Origin: Antedon mediterranea
Lineage: Eukaryota; Echinodermata; Crinoidea; Comatulida; Antedonidae
Direction: 5' to 3'
DNA length: 64,000 nucleotides
Assembly: GCF_964355755.1 (NCBI RefSeq)
Contig: NC_092675.1
Span: forward strand, 16,877,312 to 16,941,311
Position 1 is the first letter of the stretch, and every line of letters starts with the position of its first letter. The translations under genes were made by a program, and so were the position numbers. This document shows, piece after piece, positions 22,101 through 32,400 of the stretch. Below the pieces are notes generated by a model. It had not been told where the DNA came from and ran no database searches. It worked only from the letters and a program-made list of their open reading frames with translations.

Positions 22101-22988
22101 GATTTATAATTGTTCATAAAATAAATTAAATGTGTTCTTTCCACGAGTTTGTGAAAAAAAGAAAAGAAAAAGATTTCGAAAAAAAGTGGGTCATTTTGAA
22201 GTATCATAATAGTTATTAATTTTCACCAAAAATGAGTCGAAAAAAAAATCATTTAACTGAAATACAGACGTTTTTTTGGTTCAAAAAATAACTTTGACTT
22301 CATAATGCAACACGCTTATTTGGCTACTCTGTATGCATAATCATAAAACTTACTCGCGATCTGTGTGAAAACACCTTCTCATCCGTGACGAGTTGTAAAC
22401 AATCTTAATTAGCATCCATCATGCTTAATGTATACTCATGGTTTGAAATCTTTGTTTACTTTCGCTCGGGACGATTATCCAGACGAAATGTAATCAAATT
22501 AATTTAGCTGTTAATTATGTAAAATTGTTGTTTTTGGCTTGAATTTTCGACTTAAAAAGGTGAATAACTGGCCAATTTAAAATATTTTGACCTTCATTTT
22601 TTGTGTTTCAAGGGACAATAGGCCTACTAGCCTACATCTTTAAGTAAGTACTTAACGGAAAGGTAAATATAAACAATATTGAACTTCATCATCTCGGTAT
22701 GTATGCCGAGAACTCAATTATAAACTATACTAGAACAGATTTACAAACGATACACTTGCCTATCGGATTAAGAATAAGGGCCCGATCGTCTTTCTATGAT
22801 GGCCCCGATCGTCCTTGTTGCCCCCGATCTTCTCGCCTTCGAAAAACGTAAAACTATGATCATGATGATGGCATGCCATGTAACCCAACCTAACCTAGCA
22901 ACATTATATAGTCTAAAACGACGATTAATTAACAATAAATAGATTCCAAAAGTATATAATATACCATAAGCTTATCATTATCAGTCAT
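10125..22988 (-). CDS. CENPC: Centromere protein C, complete (15 coding exons, 1271 aa)
   Basis: CENP-C binds CENP-A nucleosomes and recruits the Mis12 complex, forming the base of the kinetochore. Exons: 22988-22965, 21655-21609, 19995-19913, 19819-19725, 19602-19394, 16069-15890, 15706-13464, 13329-13255, 13148-13065, 12958-12842, 12578-12393, 12233-12102, 11898-11785, 11470-11318, 10198-10125. All junctions are GT-AG and all phases agree, giving 3816 nt. The start is an eight-codon exon (MTDNDKLM) in phase with the next. Residues 9-28 (IDRPFVNPFYNEAVGRRTGW) resemble the Mis12-binding N-terminus. The middle is charged and disordered. The CENP-C motif RRTKRSRVKPLEYWR is at 1063-1077, followed by RRPSGGFALSGIMSP. 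The C-terminus is the Mif2/CENP-C cupin dimerisation fold, ending YNIQNLRNDEAKL. Human CENP-C is about 943 aa, so this protein is longer, mainly through exon 7. It is divergent with HECTD3. Confidence 0.93.
10614..10667. repeat. Perfect 16-bp-stem inverted repeat in CENPC intron 14
   Basis: AAAAAAATGCCGACGT (10614-10629) and its exact complement ACGTCGGCATTTTTTT (10652-10667) flank a 22-nt loop. It could be a cruciform, or the fused ends of a short element. A further TTGCCGAGGTCATTTCGTCC follows it. Confidence 0.7.
10762..10920. mobile_element. Short MITE with ~26-bp TIRs
   Basis: The left end TTTACACAGACGAGCGGTGA and right end TTACCGCTTGTCTGTGTAAA are inverted repeats, about 23 of 26 positions matching by eye. 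The element is 159 bp, non-coding, and lies in CENPC intron 14. Confidence 0.7.
11176..11306. mobile_element. TA-flanked MITE (GATCTGTCTACAC family), copy 1
   Basis: The inverted ends AAGATCTGTCTACACTAT and ATAGTGTAGATAGAGCT are flanked by TA on both sides, as expected for Tc1/mariner-type insertion. The core holds AGTTTGACATAAAAAGTGTGATG and CACATCACATTTTG. It ends 12 bp from the CENPC exon 14 boundary, inside the intron. Three more copies are at 27080, 50452 and 51849. Confidence 0.8.
12393..12578 (-). other. CENPC: CENPC exon 11: CENP-C signature motif
   Basis: This exon carries NPEVYNDGTRRTKRSRVKP then LEYWRNERALYSRRPSGG. It is the nucleosome-binding CENP-C motif that contacts the CENP-A C-terminal tail and the H2A/H2B acidic patch; the Arg in RSRVKP and the Tyr-Trp pair are the diagnostic residues. 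It is followed by a proline-rich spacer (PTLPTPSPPAAKPKRKG). The exon is 186 nt and symmetric (phase 1 at both ends). Confidence 0.93.
13464..15706 (-). other. CENPC: CENPC exon 7: 2.2-kb disordered exon with in-frame internal duplications
   Basis: A single 2243-nt exon encodes residues 213-960, rich in Lys, Glu, Asp and Ser. It has three in-frame tandem duplications. An 81-bp unit near 15171-15332 encodes KKIAEVARWDEEENDKHDLA twice. An 81-bp unit near 14289-14450 encodes IHEDDHLEPIQNDLSEG twice. A 240-bp unit encodes SNVRTRRRNKxQDS twice (near 14831 and 15071). The antisense frames are hydrophobic open frames caused by this composition and are not genes. No folded domain is visible. Confidence 0.85.
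17590..19180. mobile_element. Second hAT-type element nested in the first
   Basis: The ends CAGCGTTGCCA and (inverted) CATAGTTGCCA match the common hAT TIR form CAGxGTTGCCA. The 8-bp direct repeat CCCCCCGG lies at 17582-17589 and 19181-19188. Repeated ATGCCAGAT motifs line both subterminal regions. The inside holds a tandem repeat (17940-18640). No transposase is seen, so it is non-autonomous. Confidence 0.75.
17940..18640. repeat. ~235-bp tandem repeat inside nested hAT element
   Basis: About three and a half copies of a unit with GGCACTTAATTTCAAATATG, ACCTCCAGGATCTTAGCCCA, GAAAATGGCAATTATAATTT and GTGTCTCCAGGACCTCAG. Copies differ by small indels. Non-coding. Confidence 0.7.
20025..20800 (-). 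mobile_element. LINE fragment: 3' end of reverse transcriptase ORF in CENPC intron 2
   Basis: The frame from about 20790 to 20289 reads YKYLGVTYDNNLSWGEHVDQ, a Cys-Leu-Arg-Lys stretch, MFYSSVIFSIWDYCLLGWGG, and ends in a TGRYSNSFLPAGIK-type tail. This is the C-terminal region of non-LTR retrotransposon reverse transcriptases. The 3' tail runs to about 20025, ending in ACAATAAAAGTTATCTGTATCTG. It is 5'-truncated and on the same strand as CENPC. The clade is not assigned. Confidence 0.75.
20894..21560 (+). mobile_element. Interspersed element 'ACCTCCGCC', copy A
   Basis: It begins ACCTCCGCCAAGGAGGTATA, followed by GTTTGTTTGTTTGTTAGCAG and GATTACTCAAAA. It ends GGCGGAGGTATGCCCTCTCG and GAGTGGCTTTCT. 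ACCTCCGCC and GGCGGAGGT form short inverted ends. Copies B and C are at 28586-29252 and 43981-44985 (inverted). No coding capacity. It lies in CENPC intron 2. Confidence 0.75.
21960..22870. mobile_element. Element with repeated GACGATCGGG subterminal motifs, split by a MITE
   Basis: GACGATCGGG-type motifs recur on the left (near 21985, 22042, 22075, plus a variant at 21963). Inverted CCCGATCGTC motifs recur on the right (near 22780, 22803). A piggyBac-like MITE (about 22125-22639) lies between them. It is in CENPC intron 1 and non-coding. The exact ends are uncertain. Confidence 0.5.
22125..22639. mobile_element. piggyBac-like MITE, copy 2 (inverted)
   Basis: Reverse-complement relative of 8815-9343, ending ...ACATCT-TTAA at 22640-22643. 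Next to its end it carries a 14-bp insertion, AGGCCTACTAGCCT, splitting GGGACAAT from ACATCT. Its left end is diverged or truncated. Confidence 0.7.
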
Positions 22989-23456
22989 TTTTAGCTGTTA
23001 TTGTTTTTCAACAGTTAAAAAACAAACATTATTCGGCCTCTTCACAGCCTCAAAATTCGAAAGCCCGCTCTGCGTTTTCGCCGTGTGTCGCGGTTGGTTG
23101 TTGTTGTGCTGCTGTCGCTTTTCCAACCTCTGCCGCCAATATATATTTTCATACAGTCATTTATTAAATGATATATCGATTCTATTAATATAATTTATAC
23201 AAAAAAATAAGTAATAAGTATATACTTTTAATATAAATAATTATAAATATAACAACTAATATTTAATAGATTTATAATATGTGTATTTTAATTAATTATA
23301 TTTAAGCAATCTTCGCTCGACTTCATAGTTTCAAGAACGCTCTCTGTTGGCGGCCGGCGGGGCGCGAGAGGCAGTCCAGTGTGTGCGCTGTGGCGTAACG
23401 ATCGAAACGGGGAGTACTCGGTGTTATGTGACGAAGAAAACTTCTCATTCAACAAG
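22989..23456. promoter_or_regulatory. Head-to-head intergenic interval CENPC/HECTD3
   Basis: Only 468 bp separate the two start codons, which face away from each other. It must contain both 5' UTRs and probably a shared promoter. CpG-containing segments occur at 23040-23100 and 23345-23410 (GCGGCCGGCGGGGCGCGAG), in contrast to the AT-rich surroundings. No TATA box can be assigned with confidence. Confidence 0.6.
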
Positions 23457-26400
23457 ATGAGTTCTGCTGTTTTTGGGTCATCAAGACGCCAGTTGGCAAG
23501 AATAAAATGTCTTAAAAAGTGTGTTAAATGTTTCAAAGATAGTGAACCATTACCAGAAGCACTTTGTTATGTGCCAGGATGCTTGGAATTTAAATACCCG
23601 ACCGCTAGTGATTCGAATGGTCGAGTTCCTGTACACAGTAAAACGGACAGGAAATCAAAATGTGGAGAAATACTTTTTTCTAGAGAAACCACTATTTTTG
23701 CCAGTGGTGAAGAGTCTTGCAATTCAGAAGGATTGTGGATAAGACTGACGAATGTACGAATTTACCTACTGTGTATAAGCCTAATAATAGTTCTTAGGCC
23801 TAGCCTAATACTAGTTCTAGCTAGGCCTAGGCCTAGCCAGGATCAGCCTAATTAGCCTAAGCTAGGAGTATAATGGGCTAGCCTAGGCTATCCAGCCTAG
23901 CTAGCTAGGGCCTAGGCTAGGCTAGCTAGGCCTAGGGGGTAACCGGCCTAGGCCTAGCTAGAGGTCTAACTTGGCCCTTTTGGGTTTCGTCTAACTTAAC
24001 TAAGGAAAACAAAATAGAGCATGCCCACTACTTATTTATAGGCCTAGCTAAGCCTAGCCTACTAGCATGCGCATCAGCCATGCATGGTCTTGGCCTAGTT
24101 TATAGGGCCTAGGCCCTAGGCCTATTTTATTATCTGCTAGGCCTATAGCCTAGTTCCTATCTAACGGTGTGGTGCAAAACTGCAGTAGCGCCGGCCTAGG
24201 CTAGGCCTATCTATGGTATGCGCAATATTAACAATTTGGGTTGCCTTGTGCAATTTAATTTTAAATCAAAATACTCAAATTGCGCATGAAATTTTAAGTA
24301 TTTGATAAACCAATACAAAGCTTGATAACCAAATCTTACTTATTTTATAAATATCCTACGTTGATAAATAATGCAAGCAATAATAAAATTATTTATTTTG
24401 ATGACGAGCTAACGTTTATTTTGTATTTAACAAATTGTGCAATGCAATTTGAAACTGTGCAGCGCAATTTGGATTTTCGCATGATTTGAAAATGTGCAAG
24501 GAACTTGTGAAATTTTAAATTGTGTAAGAAAATTCTTTTAAATACCCTTGCGCAATTTCAGATTACTGTAATGAAATGAAATCATTAAGAATAAAGTTTA
24601 TAATAGTATCTACTATCTTTACTTTAGAAATCATTTAAGGATCATGTAAAATGTAAAGAGAATATGCAAGAAGGTTGGATTCTGTTGTACGATGTGAAGG
24701 CTGGGCTTGAGACTGCAAACGTTCTTTTACCGGTCGTACCTGAAACACCTACAGCCGCTGAGCAGAGAGTTAAAGGAAAACAGTTGTTACCACTCTCCAG
24801 GTTATATTTACTTCATAACATCTAATAAATCTTGTATTTTCTCTTAAAATTCAATACATTCTACAGGACCTGCCTTACATTTCAAACAGTTTGGTTTATT
24901 GGACTTTTGGCTTGCGAGCTATAGAGCTTCATTGACTTGTTACAAGCTCCACACGCTTGTTGAACAAATAAATAAAAACTATATAATATATGAGACACGG
25001 CATCAAAAAATTGGCGTAGTGTCAGAAATAATAATTTTTTTGGATTTTTTATATGCCTTATCTATATTTAATAAGCTTTATAATGAGCCGTTGTTTCTTC
25101 AAATTGGTTTATTATATGAAGAGTTGTTAATGAAAACATACGAGTCGCTTTCTCAGGAAATCTTCATTTTGAGAAAATCAACATTGAAGTAGCGACGCCG
25201 GTTAGCTTGGCCTAGACTAGCCCGCCGATCAATGCGACAAGACTATTTTCTTCTCAATAACGGCAAACTAGTCGAAAATATATCACTTTGTGGTACATAA
25301 TATTATATCATATATAAAAATATATGGATAAAAATAATGATTAACTTCCTAAATATTCACAAATGTTGAAACGTTCATTCGAGAAACTAGGATGGAAGCC
25401 ATGCTGTTTCATCGTAAACAAAAGCGTCAGACAATCAGAGAGTGTAATTTTTAGCCAATCATAGTCAAGGATTCACAAATTCTTGTTAGAAATTTCAGCA
25501 ACCTAGCACCTTAATAAACTAATTTCCATTGGCTAGATTAAAAAAAAAATCCTTAGGTTGTTAGAAATTATGGTAGCTGATATATTTTCGAACAAATAAG
25601 TTCCAAACATGATGTGATTCAGGTTAGCGATTTGATTACAAAAGCGCCTTAAAGAAAGTTGATTTTTGAGTGTGAACAAAAATACAATTTCCTAATGATT
25701 TTTAACGACTTAAATGATTGCAAAATACACATACTTGTGATATTTTTTTATGAACAAGAGTTTGATATGTTAAAGATAGTGTTTATAGTATCGTTTTTTA
25801 TTGAAATTTTAAAATGGATAAGTTAGGCCGTTTTTCACATTCTGAACTTCTAAATGCTAAATATCTCAAAAGGTTTTGTGATGCCATGTCTCATATGTAT
25901 TAGTTACTACATTTAATTCACAATGCTTTGTTTAGGAGACAGTAGAACCTTATTAAAGGGACATTTTTTAGACCAAAGCAAAGTGTCCCTTTTTTTAATT
26001 CGGTTGTAACAAATGAAGGGTTTTTATAAAGATACACAGTTTAGAAATAGATACTTTTTCCTGGTATTTATTACAATATTTATTTGTATTTCCTGACCTC
26101 TATTCAATTTTAAATTGCATCATCTCGATCTAATGATAACTAATATTGCTAATGCTGTACACGTAAAACACACAGTTCATAACAAAAAATATTCTCTATT
26201 TTAAATAGTTGGGAGCAAGTGTTGGAGTATACATACAGTTTAAAGGTTGGCTCTCCAGCTGTAGTTATTGAACCTGATACAGAAGCAGTGAAAAGATTGC
26301 AGAAACCGCCACAGAATTGGACAATTGAGAATGATGAAGAACTAGCAAAATACCTAGCTGAGCACATGGAGAGTAATAATGAAGAACTTGGAAGTGTAAA

Positions 26401-29400
26401 GCAATTTGTTGAGTCTGTTGATGTTTCATCAAAATGTGTAAGTTTCTTAAAGCCCCATTCCCTACGTTTTTTAGATCTAATTTAAGATCACAAACTATAT
26501 TTAATGTAAAAATAATACTATATGGTCCTATTGCGATAACTTTTTTCGTCTTTAAACGGTTAAAAATGTGAAAAATAAGTCGATTCTAATAATTATAGCA
26601 GCCCGCTATAAATCCCAAAATGCATTGCGCGCGGATTGATATTTTTGTTTTTCACCTGTAATTCGCCCACTTTTCGATCGATCGTGAGGCCAAAACAAAT
26701 GGAAGACTCCTAACTTTTCAGCGAAAATACCGGGTTTTCCCCAATTTGTATCAACGGAGTCTGGCAAAAATAGAAAGACAATTAATGCAGCAACTATACA
26801 ACGTCAGGCTAGGTATATAGGTAGCGTACGATGTTCGTACGTTACCGATGTTTACCAGCTAGGCCTACAAAACTAAGCCTAGCTAGGCTAGGCCTAAGAC
26901 CGTCCACGAGAGGTCGATCGCCGCGAGCTACTTAGGTAGTGCATTGTTTCTCACTTTTTATCATAATTTACCATAAAACGTACATTTAAGACAAGGAATG
27001 ACATGATTTAATGTTTTTAAAGTGATATATATGTATTATTTTCCAAAAAACGTCCAAAATTGCAGGGAAGGGGTCTTTAATCTCTGTTTACACTAGTTTG
27101 ACAAAAAAATATGATGTGTCTTATGCTAGTGAAATGTCATATGATATTTGGGCACATCACATTTTTTTTGTCACATAAAATTTGATAGTGTAGACAGAGC
27201 TTTAAACAACATTCATAAAGAAATTGTAAAATTGGTTGGTACTGTCATTGATTACCTTTTACAAATCTTAGGCCTACTATTTTTTCGTGAGTTGAGGAAA
27301 AGTAATATGTACATAAAAGGCCCTTGTGTATATGAATGAAATCTGTGTCCATGGTCGGACATCCTTAACCATCTTTAACTAAAGTAGGGTAAACCCTCCA
27401 GTTTAGCCCAGTGGATTAACTGATAGGTATTCAAGGGCCCTCTTTGATCAAATTAAAATACATATATACATAATTGATAACAATAATGTTTAATTTAATC
27501 ATGGAGAAATAAGTTAGTTTCTCCATGATTTAATATAGTGCAAAATGAAACAAGCAACAGAAAATGTTATAAAAGAGCAAAAGATGATCATCTTTAATGA
27601 TTTCTGAAAATTAACATGTTGCTCAGTCATTATTTATAGAAGCAACTTTATTTTTTGTGCAAATTAAAAGGTGGGATTTGAGGAGTTGTTTGAATGTGCT
27701 GAATGATATTTGATATAAGACTTTGATTGGCCCATGCATTATTGAGTTGATACTATTTCTGAGAGAGTTCCATAACAGGCCTGGAGAATATTTTCAAGGT
27801 ATGCTAAGACCCATCATAAAAATGTTCATTTACTGATTGCTTAGTTTAAAATGTGCAAATTGTTTGTAGGATGATGAAGATGCCTCTTGTTTAACTGATG
27901 GTGATACATCAACATATTGGGAGAGCGACGGATCGCAAGGTCAACATTGGATGAGGTTGCACATGAAAAAGGGAACGATTATCAAGTAAGTTTATATGTT
28001 GCAAGTTCAGTGGTTGGTATTGTAAAAAAATACCTTATTTCTTAATAACTTTGGTTACAATGCTGTGGTTTTATTATCTACATGCGGAAAATCTTTATTG
28101 TGCTTTACTTTAACAAAGTTTGTTTGTTTATGTGTTGTCCTGTTATTGTCATGTTTTTATTGTTATAGTTTTTTTTTTATATATATGCAGTCAACTCTCC
28201 CAGACTCTCTGAAAACCAGAATCACTCCCAAAATCAGACATTTCTTGAGGTCCAAAAATCATTTTTACCATTAGAAACACATTCCAAATACCAGACTTTC
28301 CAGAAAACCAGACATGTTAGGCCAGCCCAAAGGTGTCCGGTATTAGGAAAGTTAACTGTATATAGATATGTATAAGGGCAGCCACATTAACGTGCATTGC
28401 TCTTTTGGTCTTTCCCACCGTTTTTATTTAATCACACATAATTTGGAAATAAATAAGGTCAACTTGTAAATAGTGGTTTATATGCTTACTAATACTATCA
28501 ATATCTTCGGTTTAAATCCTTGTTATGTGACAGTACCAATTTTTTCAAAAGGTCAAATCTAGCTACAGTTCTATATTTATTATTAACCTCTGCCAAGGAG
28601 GTATATGTAATCAATCGTGTTTGTCTGTTTGTTTGTTTGTCTGTTTGTTTGTTTGTCTGTTTGTTGGTTAGCAGGATTACTCAAAAAGTAATTACAAGAT
28701 CTTTACCAAAATGAAATTACAGATAGATATGTGGTCAAGGACCACTCCATTAAATTTTTCCCAATTCTGGACCACTTTTTAGTATAATTTTCAGACCTGC
28801 TAGTGTTAAAAGATAGGACAGATTTTTCAAAAGCCGGCAAGCAGTCTTAAAGTAACAAGTAAACTGAAATTGGATTTTCTCGAGAACTACATGTCCAAAA
28901 AAACTTCATTTTTGTACAAGAGGAGGCAAGAGTTATAATTTGTGATTTGTAATTTTAAAACATAATTTGATTTAATTTACAGATTTTTTAATATGAGTAG
29001 TTTTTAAAAAAACTTTTAAAATTCACCTGTTTGTTTTTGGCGTTGCTGTTCTGTTGTTAGTCAACTAATACTATTGTTAGTTGAAAGGCTGGTTAACATA
29101 ACCATTACACCAAATTCACATACACATGCTTGTAGTGAATCACACACAGCATTAAGACAAACACAAATACATATATAAATTTTCCCGGAGAAATATTATG
29201 TAGTGAGAATTTACAGTAGGCGGAGGTATGCACTCTGGGAGTGGCTTTCTTGTTCTATTCTATTTGTATATTATTGTATTATTATTATAGTACAGTACCA
29301 CCTACAATCCACTTGTGGTATTACTATTATAGTACAGTACCACCTACAATCCCCTTGTGGTATTACTATTATAGTACAGTACCACCTACAATCCACTTGT

Positions 29401-32400
29401 GGTATTACTATTATAGTACAGTACCACCTACAATCCACTTGTGGTATTACTATTATAGTACAGTACCACCTACAATCCCCTTGTGGTATTACTATTATAG
29501 TACAGTACCACCTACAATCCCCTTGTGGTTTTACTATTATAGTACAGTACCACCTACAATCCACTTGTGGTATTACTATTATAGTACAGTACCACCTACA
29601 ATCCACTTGTGGTATTACTATTATAGTACAGTACCACCTAAAATCCACTTGGGGTATTACTATAATATAGTACAGTACCACCTACAATCCCCTTGTGGTA
29701 TTACTATTATAGTACAGTACCACCTACAATCCCCTTGTGGTATTACTATTATAGTACAGTACCACCTACAATCCACTTGTGGTATTACTATTATAGTACA
29801 GTACCACCTACAATCCACTTGTGGTATTACTATTATAGTACAGCCAGTACCACCTACAATCCCCTTGTGGTATTACTATTATAGTACAGTACCACCTACA
29901 ATCCCCTTGTGGTATTACTATTATAGTACAGTACCACCTACAATCCACTTGTGGTATTACTATTATAGTACAGTACCACCTACAATCCACTTGTGGTATT
30001 ACTATTATAGTACAGTACCACCTACAATCCCCTTGTGGTATTACTATTATAGTACAGTACCACCTACAATCCCCTTGTGGTTTTACTATTATAGTACAGT
30101 ACCACCTACAATCCATTTGTGGTTTTTCCATGAAAGAAAATTGTTTCCTTTGTTTGTTGAGACATGGTTGATTAGGTAATCAGCAACATTCATTTTGTAA
30201 GTAAACAAATGTTATTTTGATTCTTTTCTGACTGGTGTTTCTTTGTTTTGTAGGCGTCTTTATATTTCAGTTGACGGTCAGGATGACAATTACATGCCGA
30301 GTCATGTAATAGTAATGGCAGGACAAGATGGTTCAAACCTGAAAAAGATTAATGATTGTAACTTAGATGTGTAAGTATATATTTAAAAAATAGGGAATAA
30401 ATGGGTTCCGTTGACATTTAAAATAAAATGAAAAGTAACAGAATTCAGATTAACACAAGATGTAAAAATTAAAACACAAATCTAATTTTGTTTGTATCCA
30501 AATAATTAATTTATAAGTAACAGGCTACTTGAGAAAGCAATAACTTAGTACTGTTTACTATTGTATTGTATGGCTCCATCTTCTCCATTATTTAAAGATC
30601 AGGGTATTTTAGACGTTTTTAAGTTGTTTGAATTAAGTATAGTTAAGTTTGTTCATGACCAAATTAACGGCAAAACACCACATCAAACAAAGGAATACTT
30701 TTATTTAATTACACATAATGCTAATACCAGATTTAGTAATAGATATAATTTTGCAATTCCGAAAGCTCGCACAGATGCTGGTAAATTTAGAATTTCTTTT
30801 AATGGAGCTCAACTTTGGAATAATTTACCCTTAGTAATAAAATGTACCTCTACTAGATTTAAATTCATAAATGAAGTTAAATGTTTACTTTTACAAAAAT
30901 ATTAATGTTAACCCTTGTTTACGTTATTTCTTTCATATAGTTGCTGTTTCTTTCTTATTGAATTATTGTTGATAGATGAAAATGTATGCATTATGACTAA
31001 TTTATTTTTTGTGACAGGAGTCAAACCTTGATTAGCGAAAGCTATTTTTTGGCTCCTTTTCACACACACATAGATATTGTATTGTACTATTTATGTATGA
31101 TGATGTGAATAAAGAAGTTGTACTTGTTGTACTTATTTTTAAATAAAAGAATGTTATTTGTAAATTAATTATTAGTCTGTAGACATAATAAGTAATCTAT
31201 TCTGTCATTTCTTGTTTCAATTAAGTTGAGAGAAAATTAGTTTTTATATGTCAAATATTATATTTATTTTGTATTTATAATCAATCAATTTCCATATTTA
31301 TTTTATCCTCAGAAACTACACTGGTGACTATTGTATTCTAGAGGACATGACACAGCATTACCGGGTCATTGAGATCAGGATCAAGGAGTGTAAAGGTTAC
31401 GTTATTTCCCAGATTGTTTTTTATTAGTTCCTATGCATGCAATGCAGAGGAACTCTTCAAATCACTTTAGTGTGTGTGTGTATGTGGTCAAACTTCTCAA
31501 AGTTTTCCGTCATTTTGTTTTTGCCTCGCGGTGGCGACGATGCAATGTTATCGCAATTTTATAGCAGTTATTTATTTAAAAAAAACGTGTGTGATGGGTT
31601 TGTGACATGGAAGTGAGCCCGTCTAGAGAGAAAGAGAGGAGATGAATAAAGATGGAAGACAAATACAACATGTTTTGTTATATTATCATTGTTGGTTTCA
31701 GCCTAATGAGCGAGCCTGTAACAAATGGCTATAAATCAAAAGCATATATGCATACTACAGCGTCGAAGAACGACGTAAATTAGTTTCCATTAATGTAAAT
31801 GTCGCTTGTTCTTGTCTATCATGCTAGGACTAGCCCCTTTCGCTTCCATATACTCACGATATAGTCTTTGCTGCATTGCAGGATGACTATTGTTAGCAAG
31901 CTACACAAGACTTGGCTTGTTGATTAACTGCGATCATATTACACCTTTCTACAAAACAATGGAATGCCAACACAGCGCAATAGTGAATCAGAGAGATTTT
32001 AGGGTGGTACTGCTAGGGATAATGATGCAATAAAGCAAATCCTTTGACAATCTGACTAAAACATTGCCGAAAATTATCATTTTTTAGACAAGCGAATGAT
32101 GTAAACAAATTACCGAATAACAAGTTTTTGAAAAAATATTACGTTTTTTAGTAATTTATTTTTATCTATATATAAATTTACGTAAGGGCAAAATTCGGTA
32201 AATCGCGCCTTACTTCTAGAATTTTCACTCGATGGTATGTAAAGTTGGTTCGTACTTTCGGTACTGATTTTAACCGCCTGATGTAACCCTGTTTACTAAT
32301 TAAATTGAGTTAGATAATTAGTTATTGACGATTAAAACGAATTTAGGTTCAACGATTTGCCCCAAATAGGGGTGTTTTCCGATCGTGGTATACACTGTCT

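Noticed and set aside
23379-23456. Upstream extension of the HECTD3 frame
   Set aside because: It contains no ATG in frame. The first usable ATG is 23457, and the family N-terminus begins shortly before the conserved RQLARIK segment.
24899-25192. 97-codon + strand frame in HECTD3 intron 2
   Set aside because: No motif, and including it would break the phase between HECTD3 exons 2 and 3, which join correctly without it.
29241-30179. 312-codon repetitive open frame and its antisense frames
   Set aside because: The 42-bp unit length is divisible by three, so stop-free frames arise on both strands. It lies in a HECTD3 intron.
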